Source of the DNA: Rhodovulum strictum
GTDB lineage: Bacteria; Pseudomonadota; Alphaproteobacteria; Rhodobacterales; Rhodobacteraceae
Assembly (NCBI RefSeq): GCF_009649175.1
Contig: NZ_WJPO01000010.1
Span: forward strand, 40,059 to 104,058
Direction of reading: 5' to 3'
DNA: 64,000 bases
In this document: one piece after another, positions 42,647-51,333 of the stretch
Layout of the letters: the number at the start of each line of letters is the position of its first letter
Position numbering within the stretch: the stretch's first letter is position 1
Translations under genes and position numbers: made by a program
Notes under the pieces: generated by a model
The model's database searches: none
The model's input: only the letters and a program-made list of their open reading frames with translations
What the model was told of the DNA's origin: nothing

Positions 42647-44905
42647 TCAGCGCTGGTCGGGTTCGCCCAGCAAATCCTTCAGTCGATCGCGCATGACCCC
42701 GCTGCCTTCCAGCAGGTCACGGGCTCCGGCAAGGCTGGGCGCCTGGGCCGGGTCGAACGCGGCGGCCGGGGTGGTCTGGCGGACGGTGGCAAAGCCGCTC
42801 TGGCTTTCCGGGCCCGCATCCTCGACCGTGGACCAGTCCCGCTCGCGCCAGGCCAGTGCCGCCTGCCGCCCTGTGTCGCCGGCGGCCCCGTAATAGCGGG
42901 CCGCTTCGGCGAGATCGCCGCGGGCGCGCGCAGCCTCGGCCCGCAGCAGATCGGCCTTCGGCGATTCAATGCCCGAGAGATACTGCGCCGATTCGCCCGG
43001 GCGCCCTTCGGCCAGCGCAAGCCTGGCGCGCACGAAACGCTCCTCGTCGGTGCCCTGCGGCGGGATGTCCGCGATGATCTGCGCGGCGCGCGGCGCAAAG
43101 CCAAGGTCGAGCAACCTGTCGGCCACTGCCAGGCGCGCCCGTGGCGTAAGGGCCAGAGCCGGCACGGTCAGGATGCCCGAAAACGCCTCGCGCACGATGT
43201 CGACATCGCTGCCGTCACGGGCGAGCGCACGGACCAGTTCAGAGGAAAGGTCTTCGCGCGGTTCAAGACCGTGATGGCGCAGCATGCCGAAGGCGGTCTC
43301 GAAATTACCCAATGAGGCGTGACCGCGGATTGCCATCTCGACAAGACGATTGCCCATCGGAGTGTCGCGCCGTTCGTATGCAAGGGCCTCTGCCAGGCGG
43401 ACGCTGTCGAGATCGGCGACCCGCCCCGCGCGCAGTTGGCTTTCTATCCTGACGACCACGGCCTCGGGCGAGGCGGGTCCACCATCGGAAAGCACCTCGG
43501 CGATCTGGGCCTCTGCGGCTTCGGTCTCGCCGCGCGAAAGCTCGATCTTGGCCTCGACAATCGCCAACTCCCCCGAGCGCGTCTTGTCACCCGCCCGCGC
43601 CACCGCATTACGCACCCGCGTCGCGGCCTCGGTCGAGCCCGCTTCGAGGAAGCGCTCGGCGAGGACAGGTCCGAGATGGCGGCGCAGGTGAAGCGGAAGT
43701 TCCGAGAAGCTGCGCAGAACAGCGGCTTCGTCCACCTCGGCGGAAGAAGGAATGCTCGGCCGGGCCAGGGCCGCCCAGAGAGCGGCGCGTGTGGGGCAGG
43801 AGAGCTGGCCGTCGAACAGGGCCGGGGCGTCGGCGATGCCTTTGTCGATGATCGCGCCAACCTCGCGCCACACCGCGGCCGGCGGGGTATCCAAGCGGAT
43901 CGTGTCGATCACCGCCCGCGCTTCGGCGCCGAAGCCGAGCGTCAGATAGGCGCGGACAAGCATCTCGGCCCCAGCGGGATCGGTCGCATCGCGAATGTTC
44001 AGAAGCGCACCGCGCCCCTCGGCGATCAGCGCCGCAGGGTCACGGTCTTCGCCCCAACCTGCGAGGTCGAAATAGGCGTCGGGATAGCAGGGATCGCCAA
44101 ACGCAGACCGCTCGTGCCCGTTGGCCTGGTGACCGAGTCCGCGGTCGATGCTGGTCTCGACATGCATGTTTGGCCGGTCCGCCAACCCGGCGAGCAGGGT
44201 CTCGGCATCTGCCTCTGCCGGCATCTCGGCGGTCGTTTCTTCCGGCACGCGCGCCGCTGGCGGCGGCGTTCGGTCCGGGGTGATGCCTGAAGGTTGCAAC
44301 AGGCCCTGGGACGCGGCCCGGCCGATTTGCATCATCAGTTCCGATCGCGCGCTCTCTACCCTTGGATCGGATCCTGGATCGGGCGCGACCGCCCCGGGAA
44401 GGGGCTCGGGCGGACGGAACCGGCCGACCACCGGAGAGACCGTCATGCGCCCGGCATCGAGGGGAAGCCGCACCTGCGGGCGGCGGTCCGGGGCCCGCAG
44501 GCGTGCCGCCCCGTCCAGCGGCGCCTCGAAGGGCGATCCGGCAGGGGCGGGACCATTGCGCAGATCGAGCACCAGGATGCCCGGGCGCAGCAGGAACGCG
44601 TTCGCATGGACCCCTTCGGATACCGAAAGCGCGACGGCCCCGGGCTCGGCCTGGCCGATCTCGGTCAGGCGTGTCCGGGGGATCAGGTTGAACACCCCGC
44701 CAAAGGCGAAATTCAGCCCGTCATTGCCGAAGCGCAACAGGTATCCGTTTGCGCCACGGCCCAGCGCCCAAGTCTCGTCCGCCGGGAATTCGAAGACGAG
44801 CCGCGAGAAATCCGCGTGCTCGCCCGAACGGATCGCAACGGTCTGGGCCATGGCTGGCGTCCAGAACAGCAAGAAAAGTAGGGTCAGAAGGCCCCGCCTG
44901 CTCAT
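42647..44905 (-). CDS. Secreted repeat-rich protein of the flagellar cluster, function unknown
   Basis: The 752-residue protein has a signal peptide (residues 1-20, cleavage after TPAMA). An N-terminal beta-rich segment (about 22-120; FSRLVFEFPADETWALGR) resembles AMIN-type domains. A Pro-rich linker (about 140-240) and a long Ala/Leu-rich helical region (about 270-700) with TPR/SEL1-like character follow. It overlaps motA by 4 bp, so it is translated with the stator gene. Comparable novel motility genes (flaA-flaD) have been reported in the roseobacter Silicibacter TM1040, but I cannot map this one to any of them. A periplasmic role around the stator or basal body is an inference. Confidence 0.7.
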   Translation of the reverse strand: MSRRGLLTLLFLLFWTPAMAQTVAIRSGEHADFSRLVFEFPADETWALGRGANGYLLRFGNDGLNFAFGGVFNLIPRTRLTEIGQAEPGAVALSVSEGVHANAFLLRPGILVLDLRNGPAPAGSPFEAPLDGAARLRAPDRRPQVRLPLDAGRMTVSPVVGRFRPPEPLPGAVAPDPGSDPRVESARSELMMQIGRAASQGLLQPSGITPDRTPPPAARVPEETTAEMPAEADAETLLAGLADRPNMHVETSIDRGLGHQANGHERSAFGDPCYPDAYFDLAGWGEDRDPAALIAEGRGALLNIRDATDPAGAEMLVRAYLTLGFGAEARAVIDTIRLDTPPAAVWREVGAIIDKGIADAPALFDGQLSCPTRAALWAALARPSIPSSAEVDEAAVLRSFSELPLHLRRHLGPVLAERFLEAGSTEAATRVRNAVARAGDKTRSGELAIVEAKIELSRGETEAAEAQIAEVLSDGGPASPEAVVVRIESQLRAGRVADLDSVRLAEALAYERRDTPMGNRLVEMAIRGHASLGNFETAFGMLRHHGLEPREDLSSELVRALARDGSDVDIVREAFSGILTVPALALTPRARLAVADRLLDLGFAPRAAQIIADIPPQGTDEERFVRARLALAEGRPGESAQYLSGIESPKADLLRAEAARARGDLAEAARYYGAAGDTGRQAALAWRERDWSTVEDAGPESQSGFATVRQTTPAAAFDPAQAPSLAGARDLLEGSGVMRDRLKDLLGEPDQR

Positions 44906-45771
44906 GCGGCCTCCTGCTTGGTGGCCTTCAATGCCTCTTCGAGATCGGAGAAGCTGGGGCGCATTGCGCCGGGCGTGTTCTGGCGACCGACCTCGATGCA
45001 GATTGTCGGCGGATGGTTGTGCAGGTTGGCGACAAGAACCTCGCGGATCAGGTGATAGAAATGGGCGTCTTCCTCGACCACCATGCGCACCCTTGCCGCG
45101 AACGGCCCGACGAATCCGTAGGCCAGGAACACGCCAAGGAAGGTTCCGACAAGAGCACCCCCGATCATCTTGCCGAGGATCTCCGGCGGCTGGTCGATCG
45201 AGCCCATGGTCTTGATCACGCCGAGCACCGCAGCGACGATCCCCAGCGCAGGCAGGCCATCGGCAACGGTCTGCAAGGCATGGCTGGAATGCATCGCGTG
45301 GTGCATGTGCGCTTCCAGCCGCTTTTCAAGAACCTCCTCGACCTGATGCGGGTCGTCATAGTTCATGCTGGCAGCGCGCAGGGTGTCGCAGATCAGCTCG
45401 ACGGCGGCGGAATCCGCGGTGATCCTGGGATACCGTCCGAAGATCGCGGACTCGCCGGGCGCCTCGATATGGGTTTCCAGTTCGAGCGGGTTCTGCCGGG
45501 CGACGCGGATCATCTCGAACAGCAGGCACAGAAGGTCACGGTAATCCGCCGGCTTCCACTTGGGCCCCTTGAAGACCTTGCCGACATCCTTGAGCGTGTG
45601 TTTGACCGACGCCATGTCGTTGGCGATGGCAAAGGCGCCGATTGCAGCCCCGCCGATCATCATCATTTCGAACGGCAGCGCCTTTATGATGATCCCGAGC
45701 TTGCCACCCGCCAACAGGTAGCCGCCGAAGACCATCGCGAAGATGATAAGGATCCCTACGATGCCGATCAT
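44902..45771 (-). CDS. motA: Flagellar motor stator protein MotA
   Basis: MotA forms, with MotB, the proton-conducting stator. The 289-residue protein starts MIGIVGILIIFAMVFGGYLL, has four membrane segments, and shows the conserved DGLPALGIVAAVLGVIKTMG and GGALVGTFLGVFLAYGFVGP. The cytoplasmic loop contains ARQNPLELETHIE. Its partner motB lies 11 kb away at 56332-57195. A TTAAC half-site for CtrA lies upstream at 45819. Confidence 0.96.
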   Translation of the reverse strand: MIGIVGILIIFAMVFGGYLLAGGKLGIIIKALPFEMMMIGGAAIGAFAIANDMASVKHTLKDVGKVFKGPKWKPADYRDLLCLLFEMIRVARQNPLELETHIEAPGESAIFGRYPRITADSAAVELICDTLRAASMNYDDPHQVEEVLEKRLEAHMHHAMHSSHALQTVADGLPALGIVAAVLGVIKTMGSIDQPPEILGKMIGGALVGTFLGVFLAYGFVGPFAARVRMVVEEDAHFYHLIREVLVANLHNHPPTICIEVGRQNTPGAMRPSFSDLEEALKATKQEAA

Positions 45772-45832
45772 GGCAGCTCCGATACGTTCCGTTCAGGGCA
45801 GAGTCTCGCAGCCCCGCGTTAATAAAGACTGA

Positions 45833-46429
45833 TTATTCCCTTGGCGCCCGCGCGTTGCGCCCGGCCAGAATAACGCTGATCGAATAGGCAAGCGGCGGGT
45901 CGAGCCCTGCCATCACGGCCGCGGCCGCTTCGGGCCGCATCCGGCCCAGGAAACCCGCTGCAAACTCGGGTGCCATTTCGGCGAAAAGCGTGGCGGCCTC
46001 GTCGGGCTTCATGCTCTCGTACACCGCCGTCAGCCGGGCGATGTCGGTTTCTGCCGCCTGATCGGCAATGGAAAGCGTGGACTGAAGACCGGCCTGCGCC
46101 GCCTCGAGCGCCTCGATCTGGCGCGCGATCTCATCGCGGGCGATGTCGAGCGTTGCCGCGCGCTCGTCAAGCCGGGCCTCGCGCGCGTCGATCTCTGCCT
46201 CGCGGGCCTGCAAGGCCGCAAGAACGGCCGCGATGTCGGGCGGCGGCGGACAGGGTTCGGCGGTCGCGATCTGCGTTTCGGGCGCCTTGGCCGCCAGGCC
46301 GCGGATTTCGTCGGTCAGCGCCTGCGCGGTTCCGCCGCCGAACCGGATCAGCCCCGAGGCGAGGAAGAGCCCTGCGATGATCGGAAGGACCGTGCCGCCG
46401 GGACGCAGGAACGAGGCTTTTCGGCTCAT
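45833..46429 (-). CDS. MotE-like protein (MgtE-N/coiled-coil, flagellar cluster)
   Basis: The 198-residue protein starts at the ATG at 46429 (MSRKASFLRPGGTVLPIIAG), with one membrane segment (residues 12-30). A long coiled coil follows at about residues 60-125, then a C-terminal helical domain (YESMKPDEAATLFAEMAPEF) of the MgtE-N kind. This layout is that of MotE, a periplasmic chaperone for MotC in rhizobia. The upstream frame to 46804 is antisense and discarded. It overlaps the preceding gene by 4 bp. Confidence 0.8.
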   Translation of the reverse strand: MSRKASFLRPGGTVLPIIAGLFLASGLIRFGGGTAQALTDEIRGLAAKAPETQIATAEPCPPPPDIAAVLAALQAREAEIDAREARLDERAATLDIARDEIARQIEALEAAQAGLQSTLSIADQAAETDIARLTAVYESMKPDEAATLFAEMAPEFAAGFLGRMRPEAAAAVMAGLDPPLAYSISVILAGRNARAPRE

Positions 46430-46860
46430 TCGGCGGCCTCTTGGGCATGGCGCCGGAACTGAACCGTCGGGGCAGCCGCAGCCGGTGCCGCATCGGGTGC
46501 GACCGGCGGCGATACCGGCGCAGCGGCGGCCGGGGCGGCGGTTGGGGCGGCTGCGGACGGGGCGCGCGGTTGCTCGGAGGGAAGATCGTGCATCGCCGCG
46601 ACCAGCAGTTCCAGTCGCCGCGCCACATCTTCGGCCCGTCCCGTCAGGCTTTGCAGCCCGTCGGTCGAGTGACGCGCCGTGTTCTGCGCCCCGTGCAGCA
46701 CCTTTGTCATGTCGTCGACCTGGGCCGAAAGAACGGCAATCGCACCGCCCATGCCCTTTTCCAGATCGTTGAAGCGCCGCAGGCGCCGCGCCAGTACATG
46801 GCAATAAAGCGTGGCGCCCAGCGCCCCGGCGATCAGCAGGATATCCGCGATCAAAGCCAT
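46426..46860 (-). CDS. Single-pass membrane coiled-coil protein of the flagellar cluster
   Basis: The 144-residue product begins with a transmembrane segment (residues 3-22), continues with a short coiled coil (about 28-95), and ends in a very Ala/Pro-rich tail. It may belong to DUF6468, but I am not certain. It lies between fliL and the motE-like gene with 10 bp and a 4-bp overlap, so it is probably co-expressed with the motor genes. No function can be assigned. Confidence 0.65.
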   Translation of the reverse strand: MALIADILLIAGALGATLYCHVLARRLRRFNDLEKGMGGAIAVLSAQVDDMTKVLHGAQNTARHSTDGLQSLTGRAEDVARRLELLVAAMHDLPSEQPRAPSAAAPTAAPAAAAPVSPPVAPDAAPAAAAPTVQFRRHAQEAAE

Positions 46861-46870
46861 TCGCCCCTCC

Positions 46871-47371
46871 TCAGTTCAAAACGAATTCGGTAATCAGCAG
46901 GTCGCGCACCCGATCCTGCCCGGTAACAAGCTGGACCCGGCGCAACATCTGCGCGCGCAGCGTGATCAGAGCGGTTGGCCGCTCGAACTCGGCTGTCTCG
47001 ACGGCGCGCAGATAGCTGTTCAGAACGTCAAGAACACGCGGCATCAGCAGGGTCACTTCCTGCTGATAGGCCGGTGTCACCTCAAGCTGGGCCTGAAAGC
47101 GCAGATGGCGGCGCTGCGATTCGGGGCCGAGCGAGATGATCATTGGCGCGATCGGCACGAAGGCGACGCTGCCCAGCATCGAATCATTGGTCTTGCTCGG
47201 CTTTCCTCCGGCAGAGTGCGATTTTTCCGCGCCTCCCCCGAGGATCAGGCCGGAATAAAGCGCGAAAAAGGCCCCGCCGCCCAGGACGAGAGCCCCGACC
47301 ACGCCGAGGATGAGCGGCATCTTGGACCGCTTGGGAGGGGCTTCTGCCCCGTCGTTTTCCGTATTGGCCAC
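46871..47371 (-). CDS. fliL: Flagellar basal body-associated protein FliL
   Basis: FliL surrounds the stator and stabilises its engagement. The 166-residue protein has a membrane segment (residues 18-42), then a periplasmic domain with YLRAVETAEFERPTALITLR and the family C-terminus RVRDLLITEFVLN. It is divergent from fliF across a 125-bp gap containing a CtrA-like box. A second, dissimilar FliL-type protein is encoded at 37661-38164. Confidence 0.93.
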   Translation of the reverse strand: MANTENDGAEAPPKRSKMPLILGVVGALVLGGGAFFALYSGLILGGGAEKSHSAGGKPSKTNDSMLGSVAFVPIAPMIISLGPESQRRHLRFQAQLEVTPAYQQEVTLLMPRVLDVLNSYLRAVETAEFERPTALITLRAQMLRRVQLVTGQDRVRDLLITEFVLN

Positions 47372-47417
47372 GTTCCCGGCCTCCTTGACTGTCTCGACCT
47401 CTATAGCCGCGGGAGGG

Positions 47418-47432
47418 CTAACCGATTGTTAA
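47418..47432. promoter_or_regulatory. CtrA-like box between fliL and fliF
   Basis: CTAACCGATTGTTAA matches TTAA-N7-TTAA with one mismatch. Read on the other strand it is TTAACAATCGGTTAG, also followed by C. It lies 64 bp from the fliF start and 46 bp from the fliL start, so it could serve both divergent units. Confidence 0.55.
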
Positions 47433-47496
47433 GCCGGTCCTGCGAAGGATGTGCGGCAGAAACGGGGCAGAAGCCCCCAGGATCGGGAGACCCATC

Positions 47497-49125
47497 TTGT
47501 CCCAGCTTATGGCCATATGGACCGGGCTGACCCCGCGCCGAAGGGTGATCGTGGTTCTCGCGACCGTGGCGATGTTCGCCGCCGTGCTTGCCCTGTCCCG
47601 GGTAGCGACGGCTCCGCGCATGGCGCTGCTTTATTCGGGTCTGGATACCGCCGCCGCGGGCGAGGTGATCCGCGCGCTCGACCAGACCGGCGTCGCCTAT
47701 GAGGTGCGTGGCCCGGCGATCTACGTGGATTCCCGCCAACGCGACTCGCTGCGCATGACGCTGGCAAGCGAGGGGCTGCCGGCAAATGGTGCGGCTGGCT
47801 ACGAACTGCTCGATGCGCTTTCGGGATTCGGCACCACCTCGCAGATGTTCGACGCAGCCTACTGGCGCGCCAAGGAGGGCGAGCTGGCGCGCACGATCCT
47901 GGCCAATCCGCAATACCGCAGCGCGCGGGTGCATATCGCGACGCCGAGCGCCCGGCCCTTTGCCCGCAATGTCCGGCCCGCCGCCGCGGTCACCGTGAGC
48001 GCAGCCGGCGGTCCGGTCGCCCCCGCCCAGGCAAAGGCGCTGCGTTACCTTGTTGCATCCAGCGTCGCAGGGCTGATGCCCGCGGACGTGTCGGTGATCG
48101 ACGCCAATACCGGCACCGTGGTCGCCGACGACGCGACCGTTGGCTTCGGCGGCTCTGCCGACGACCGGTCCGAGGCGCTGAAGGCCCGGCTTGAGCGGCT
48201 TCTGGCCGCCCGTCTTGGCCCGGGACGCGCGGTGGTCGAGGTCAGCATCGAGACCGAGACGCAAAGCGAATCTATCCGCGAACGCCTGATCGACCCCGAA
48301 AGCCGCATCGCGATCAGCGCCGAGAACGAGGAACGCTCGACCACGTCGAGCGAGTCGGGCGGCGGCGCGGTGACCGTGGCAAGCAACCTGCCCGAAGGCG
48401 CCGGTGCGTCCGACCGTCAGTCGCAGCGCAAGGAAACCCAGACGCAGGAGCGCGTGAACTATGAAGTCTCGCAGACCGAGCGCGAGATCCTGCGCGCACC
48501 CGGTGCAATCAAGCGGCTCAGCGTCGCGGTCCTGGTCGACGGGGTCGCCGGGCGCGACGCCGCCGGCAACCCGACCTGGGAGCCTCTGGCGGAAACCGAG
48601 GTCGAGGCATTGCGCGAACTGGTCGCCTCGGCAGCCGGGTTCGACGAGAGCCGGGGCGACGTCATCACGCTGAAATCCATGCCGTTCGAACCGGTCGAGG
48701 CACTGGGGTCGGGTCCGGCAAGCAGCCTGTTCGGGGACTTCTCGCTTGATCCGCTGACGCTGATCCAGCTCGCCGTTCTGGCCGTGGTCGCGCTGATCCT
48801 GGGGCTGTTCGTGGTCCGGCCGATCCTGGCCGGTTCCGGCGGCACCGCCATGGCCAGCCTGCCGCCGCCGCAAAGGGCGGGCACGGGCGACGGACAGACC
48901 TGGATCGACGGCGAGATAGACCCCGATGACGGCTTCGCGCCGGGCCTGCCCATGGCCACGATGTCGATGAACACGCTCGATCCCAACGATTTCACCGACA
49001 GCGGCTTCGGGGGCTCTGCCACCGACCCGGTGGGCCGGCTGCGTGACCTGATCGAAGACCGGCGCGAGGAATCGATCGCGATCCTGCGCGGCTGGATGGA
49101 AGAACGCCAGGAGACCCCGTCATGA
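47497..49125 (+). CDS. fliF: Flagellar MS-ring protein FliF
   Basis: FliF builds the MS ring, the base of the flagellum. The TTG at 47497 is chosen since GGGAGA ends 6 bp upstream and it yields (M)SQLMAIWTGLTPRRR, which fits the family start. An ATG at 47449 has no spaced Shine-Dalgarno. The 542-residue protein has two membrane segments (about 20-40 and 440-460), the YscJ-like domain (RMALLYSGLDTAAAGEV) and the FliF C-terminal part. It overlaps the fliH-like gene by 4 bp. Confidence 0.94.
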   Translation: MSQLMAIWTGLTPRRRVIVVLATVAMFAAVLALSRVATAPRMALLYSGLDTAAAGEVIRALDQTGVAYEVRGPAIYVDSRQRDSLRMTLASEGLPANGAAGYELLDALSGFGTTSQMFDAAYWRAKEGELARTILANPQYRSARVHIATPSARPFARNVRPAAAVTVSAAGGPVAPAQAKALRYLVASSVAGLMPADVSVIDANTGTVVADDATVGFGGSADDRSEALKARLERLLAARLGPGRAVVEVSIETETQSESIRERLIDPESRIAISAENEERSTTSSESGGGAVTVASNLPEGAGASDRQSQRKETQTQERVNYEVSQTEREILRAPGAIKRLSVAVLVDGVAGRDAAGNPTWEPLAETEVEALRELVASAAGFDESRGDVITLKSMPFEPVEALGSGPASSLFGDFSLDPLTLIQLAVLAVVALILGLFVVRPILAGSGGTAMASLPPPQRAGTGDGQTWIDGEIDPDDGFAPGLPMATMSMNTLDPNDFTDSGFGGSATDPVGRLRDLIEDRREESIAILRGWMEERQETPS

Positions 49126-49715
49126 CCCGGTTCAGGCTCGAGGATTTCTCGGCGCCGCGTCCCGCCAAGACGGTGGCGCAGCCCGAACCGCCCGATGCCC
49201 AGGACGTGCGCCTCAAAGCCTTCGAGGAGGGCTACAAGGCCGGATGGGACGACGCGGCCGCGGCCGAGGATGCAGCACGCGCGCGCATCACGGCGGATTT
49301 CGCCAAGACCTTGCAGGAAATGTCGTTCAGCTATCACGAGGCCCGCGCCCACATGCTGGGGGCGCTGGGGCCGCTGCTGACGACGATGGTCGAACGGGTG
49401 ATGCCGCAGATCGCTGCCGCCGGGTTCGCCAGGACCGTGGTCGAAACGGCAATGCAACTCGCCGAGACCCAGGCTGATCGGCCAGTGCGGATCCGGGTCT
49501 GCCCCGAGAACCGGCCAGCACTGGAAGACGTGATCGCCGCCGATCCGGGCCTGCCGCTGGATATCGTCGACGATGCCACGCTTGGCCCCGGACAGGCGCT
49601 TGTCGCAGCCGGAACCGCCGAAAGCGAAATCGACATCGACGGGATGCTGTCCGCGATCCGGACCGCGCTCGACGATTTCCTGACCACCCAAAAGGAGAGC
49701 CGAACCCATGGCTGA
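49122..49715 (+). CDS. FliH-like export regulator
   Basis: The 197-residue protein lies where fliH is expected, between fliF and fliN, and has the FliH/HrpE character: FEEGYKAGWDDAAAAEDAAR near residue 34, a long helical middle, and a C-terminal domain with PENRPALEDVIAADPGLPLD. FliH restrains FliI and links it to the C ring. It overlaps fliF by 4 bp and fliN by 8 bp. Divergent sequence makes the symbol provisional. Confidence 0.78.
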   Translation: MTRFRLEDFSAPRPAKTVAQPEPPDAQDVRLKAFEEGYKAGWDDAAAAEDAARARITADFAKTLQEMSFSYHEARAHMLGALGPLLTTMVERVMPQIAAAGFARTVVETAMQLAETQADRPVRIRVCPENRPALEDVIAADPGLPLDIVDDATLGPGQALVAAGTAESEIDIDGMLSAIRTALDDFLTTQKESRTHG

Positions 49716-50001
49716 CCCCATGTCCGAGGATACGGCCGACGTGCCGGGCGCCCGACTTCTCGAACAGGTGCCGATCGAGATCACCGTATCTGTCGGCAAG
49801 GCCCGCCCGCTCTTGCGCGATCTCTTGCGGATCGAACGCGGCGGCGTCTTGCCGCTCGACCGGCGGATCGACGATCCGGTCGAGCTTTACATCGGCGACC
49901 GGCTGATCGCGCGCGGCGAATTGCAGGAGGTCGAGGGCGCGCAGCCCGGCCAGATCGCGGTGCGCCTGACCGAGGTCATCGACACCGTCAAGGGCGGCTG
50001 A
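49708..50001 (+). CDS. fliN: Flagellar motor switch protein FliN
   Basis: FliN is a C-ring subunit. The 97-residue protein matches the SpoA/FliN domain: EQVPIEITVSVGKARPLLRD, then GGVLPLDRRIDDPVELYIGD and a C-terminal RLTEVIDTVKGG. It overlaps the fliH-like gene by 8 bp and lies 3 bp before fliP. FliM and FliG are not encoded in the window. Confidence 0.93.
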   Translation: MADPMSEDTADVPGARLLEQVPIEITVSVGKARPLLRDLLRIERGGVLPLDRRIDDPVELYIGDRLIARGELQEVEGAQPGQIAVRLTEVIDTVKGG

Positions 50002-50004
50002 ATC

Positions 50005-50748
50005 ATGCGCGCACCCCTGATCCTTGCCGCAATCGTGCTTGCCGCGCTCACCCTGCCGGCGGGCGCACAGGAGATCTCGCTTTCGCTTGGCGGCAGCGAG
50101 GGCGGCTCGCTGGCGGGACGGGGTGTGCAGCTGATCCTGCTGATCACCGTGCTGAGCCTGGCGCCCGGCCTCGCCATCATGGTGACCTGCTTTCCCTTCA
50201 TCGTCACCGTGCTGGCAATCCTGCGCCAGGCGATCGGGCTGCAACAATCGCCGCCCAACATGCTGCTCGTCAGCCTGGCACTGTTTCTGACCTATTTCGT
50301 GATGGAGCCGACCTTCACCCAGGCCTGGCAGGAGGGCGTAACCCCGCTCATCGAAGAGACGTTGCCGGTCGAACAGGCGATCCCGCGCATCATCGACCCG
50401 TTCCGCGCCTTCATGGCCGCCCGCGCCGAGGTCGACACCTTCGACACGCTGGCCGCGCTCCGGCCGCAAACCGACCCGGACGTGCCGATGGCCGAAGCGC
50501 CGCTGTCGGTCCTGGTGCCCTCGTTCATGCTGAGCGAGATCGGCCGGGCCTTCGAGATCGGCTTCCTGATCTTCCTGCCGTTCCTGATCATCGACCTTGT
50601 CGTTGCAGCCATCCTGATGTCGATGGGCATGATGATGGTGCCCCCAGTCATGGTCTCGATGCCGTTCAAGCTGGCCTTCTTCGTCGTGGCGGATGGCTGG
50701 ACGCTGATCTCCGAGGCACTGGTCCGTGGCTACTTCCCGACCGGTTAG
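50005..50748 (+). CDS. fliP: Flagellar export-gate protein FliP
   Basis: FliP is the main pore-forming subunit of the export gate. The 247-residue precursor has a signal peptide (residues 1-22, PAGAQE), followed by FPFIVTVLAILRQAIGLQQS and PFLIIDLVVAAILMSMGMMM, both family signatures. Four membrane segments are visible. It ends the fliF-H-N-P unit; the next 585 bp hold no gene I can support. FliO was not found. Confidence 0.96.
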   Translation: MRAPLILAAIVLAALTLPAGAQEISLSLGGSEGGSLAGRGVQLILLITVLSLAPGLAIMVTCFPFIVTVLAILRQAIGLQQSPPNMLLVSLALFLTYFVMEPTFTQAWQEGVTPLIEETLPVEQAIPRIIDPFRAFMAARAEVDTFDTLAALRPQTDPDVPMAEAPLSVLVPSFMLSEIGRAFEIGFLIFLPFLIIDLVVAAILMSMGMMMVPPVMVSMPFKLAFFVVADGWTLISEALVRGYFPTG

Positions 50749-51333
50749 ACTTGGCATTGATCGGGCTGGTCTGCTGCCGGGTTTCGTGGCGACGAAGACA
50801 AGATCGTGACCAGGGAACCGGGGATGCCCTCCCCGGCCAGTAGCGCAAAGCTCGCAGCGTCAGCAATCTGGTTCATGGCGTTCGGGCCTTCCTTCTGACC
50901 GACGGCAGTCAGGCCCTCACTCTCCCTGGCGGTTGCCGCCTCCGGTTGGGTGGGTGGATGTTCACCCGAAGATTACGCCGCCTTCAAATTTCCACCACTT
51001 CCGAGACACGACCAGAACCAGATGTGGCACATCACGATGCCGGAGCGGGAGCCATCCACGCCATCAGTGGCGGGCTCAGCCCCCACCAAAGCACCAGAAC
51101 AACCCGTTGCAATTGAGGAAGATTTCTCTCTAACGACACGCTGGCCATCGACACGAAGGCGGGCATGGCTCAAGGGAAGAATGGATTCAGCCGCGCCATC
51201 CGCTCGTTCGTCGGCCAGAACGGGTTAATCATCATCACCCCGTCAGTCGGGGAGCTTGAAACACGCACACAGAGCGGCCTCAAGCCGATCAATGGATCCG
51301 GACCCTAACCGGAGAGAGGATTGACAGGGCCGT
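50749..51333. other. 585-bp intergenic stretch of atypical composition
   Basis: Between fliP and flgI, whose stop codons face each other, no frame gives a recognised protein. The stretch looks less GC-rich than its neighbours. Two short frames (51119-51308 without a start codon, and 50950-51228) have protein-like residues but no family resemblance. It may be a decayed gene or insertion scar. No inverted repeat with T run was spotted for the facing genes. Confidence 0.5.
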
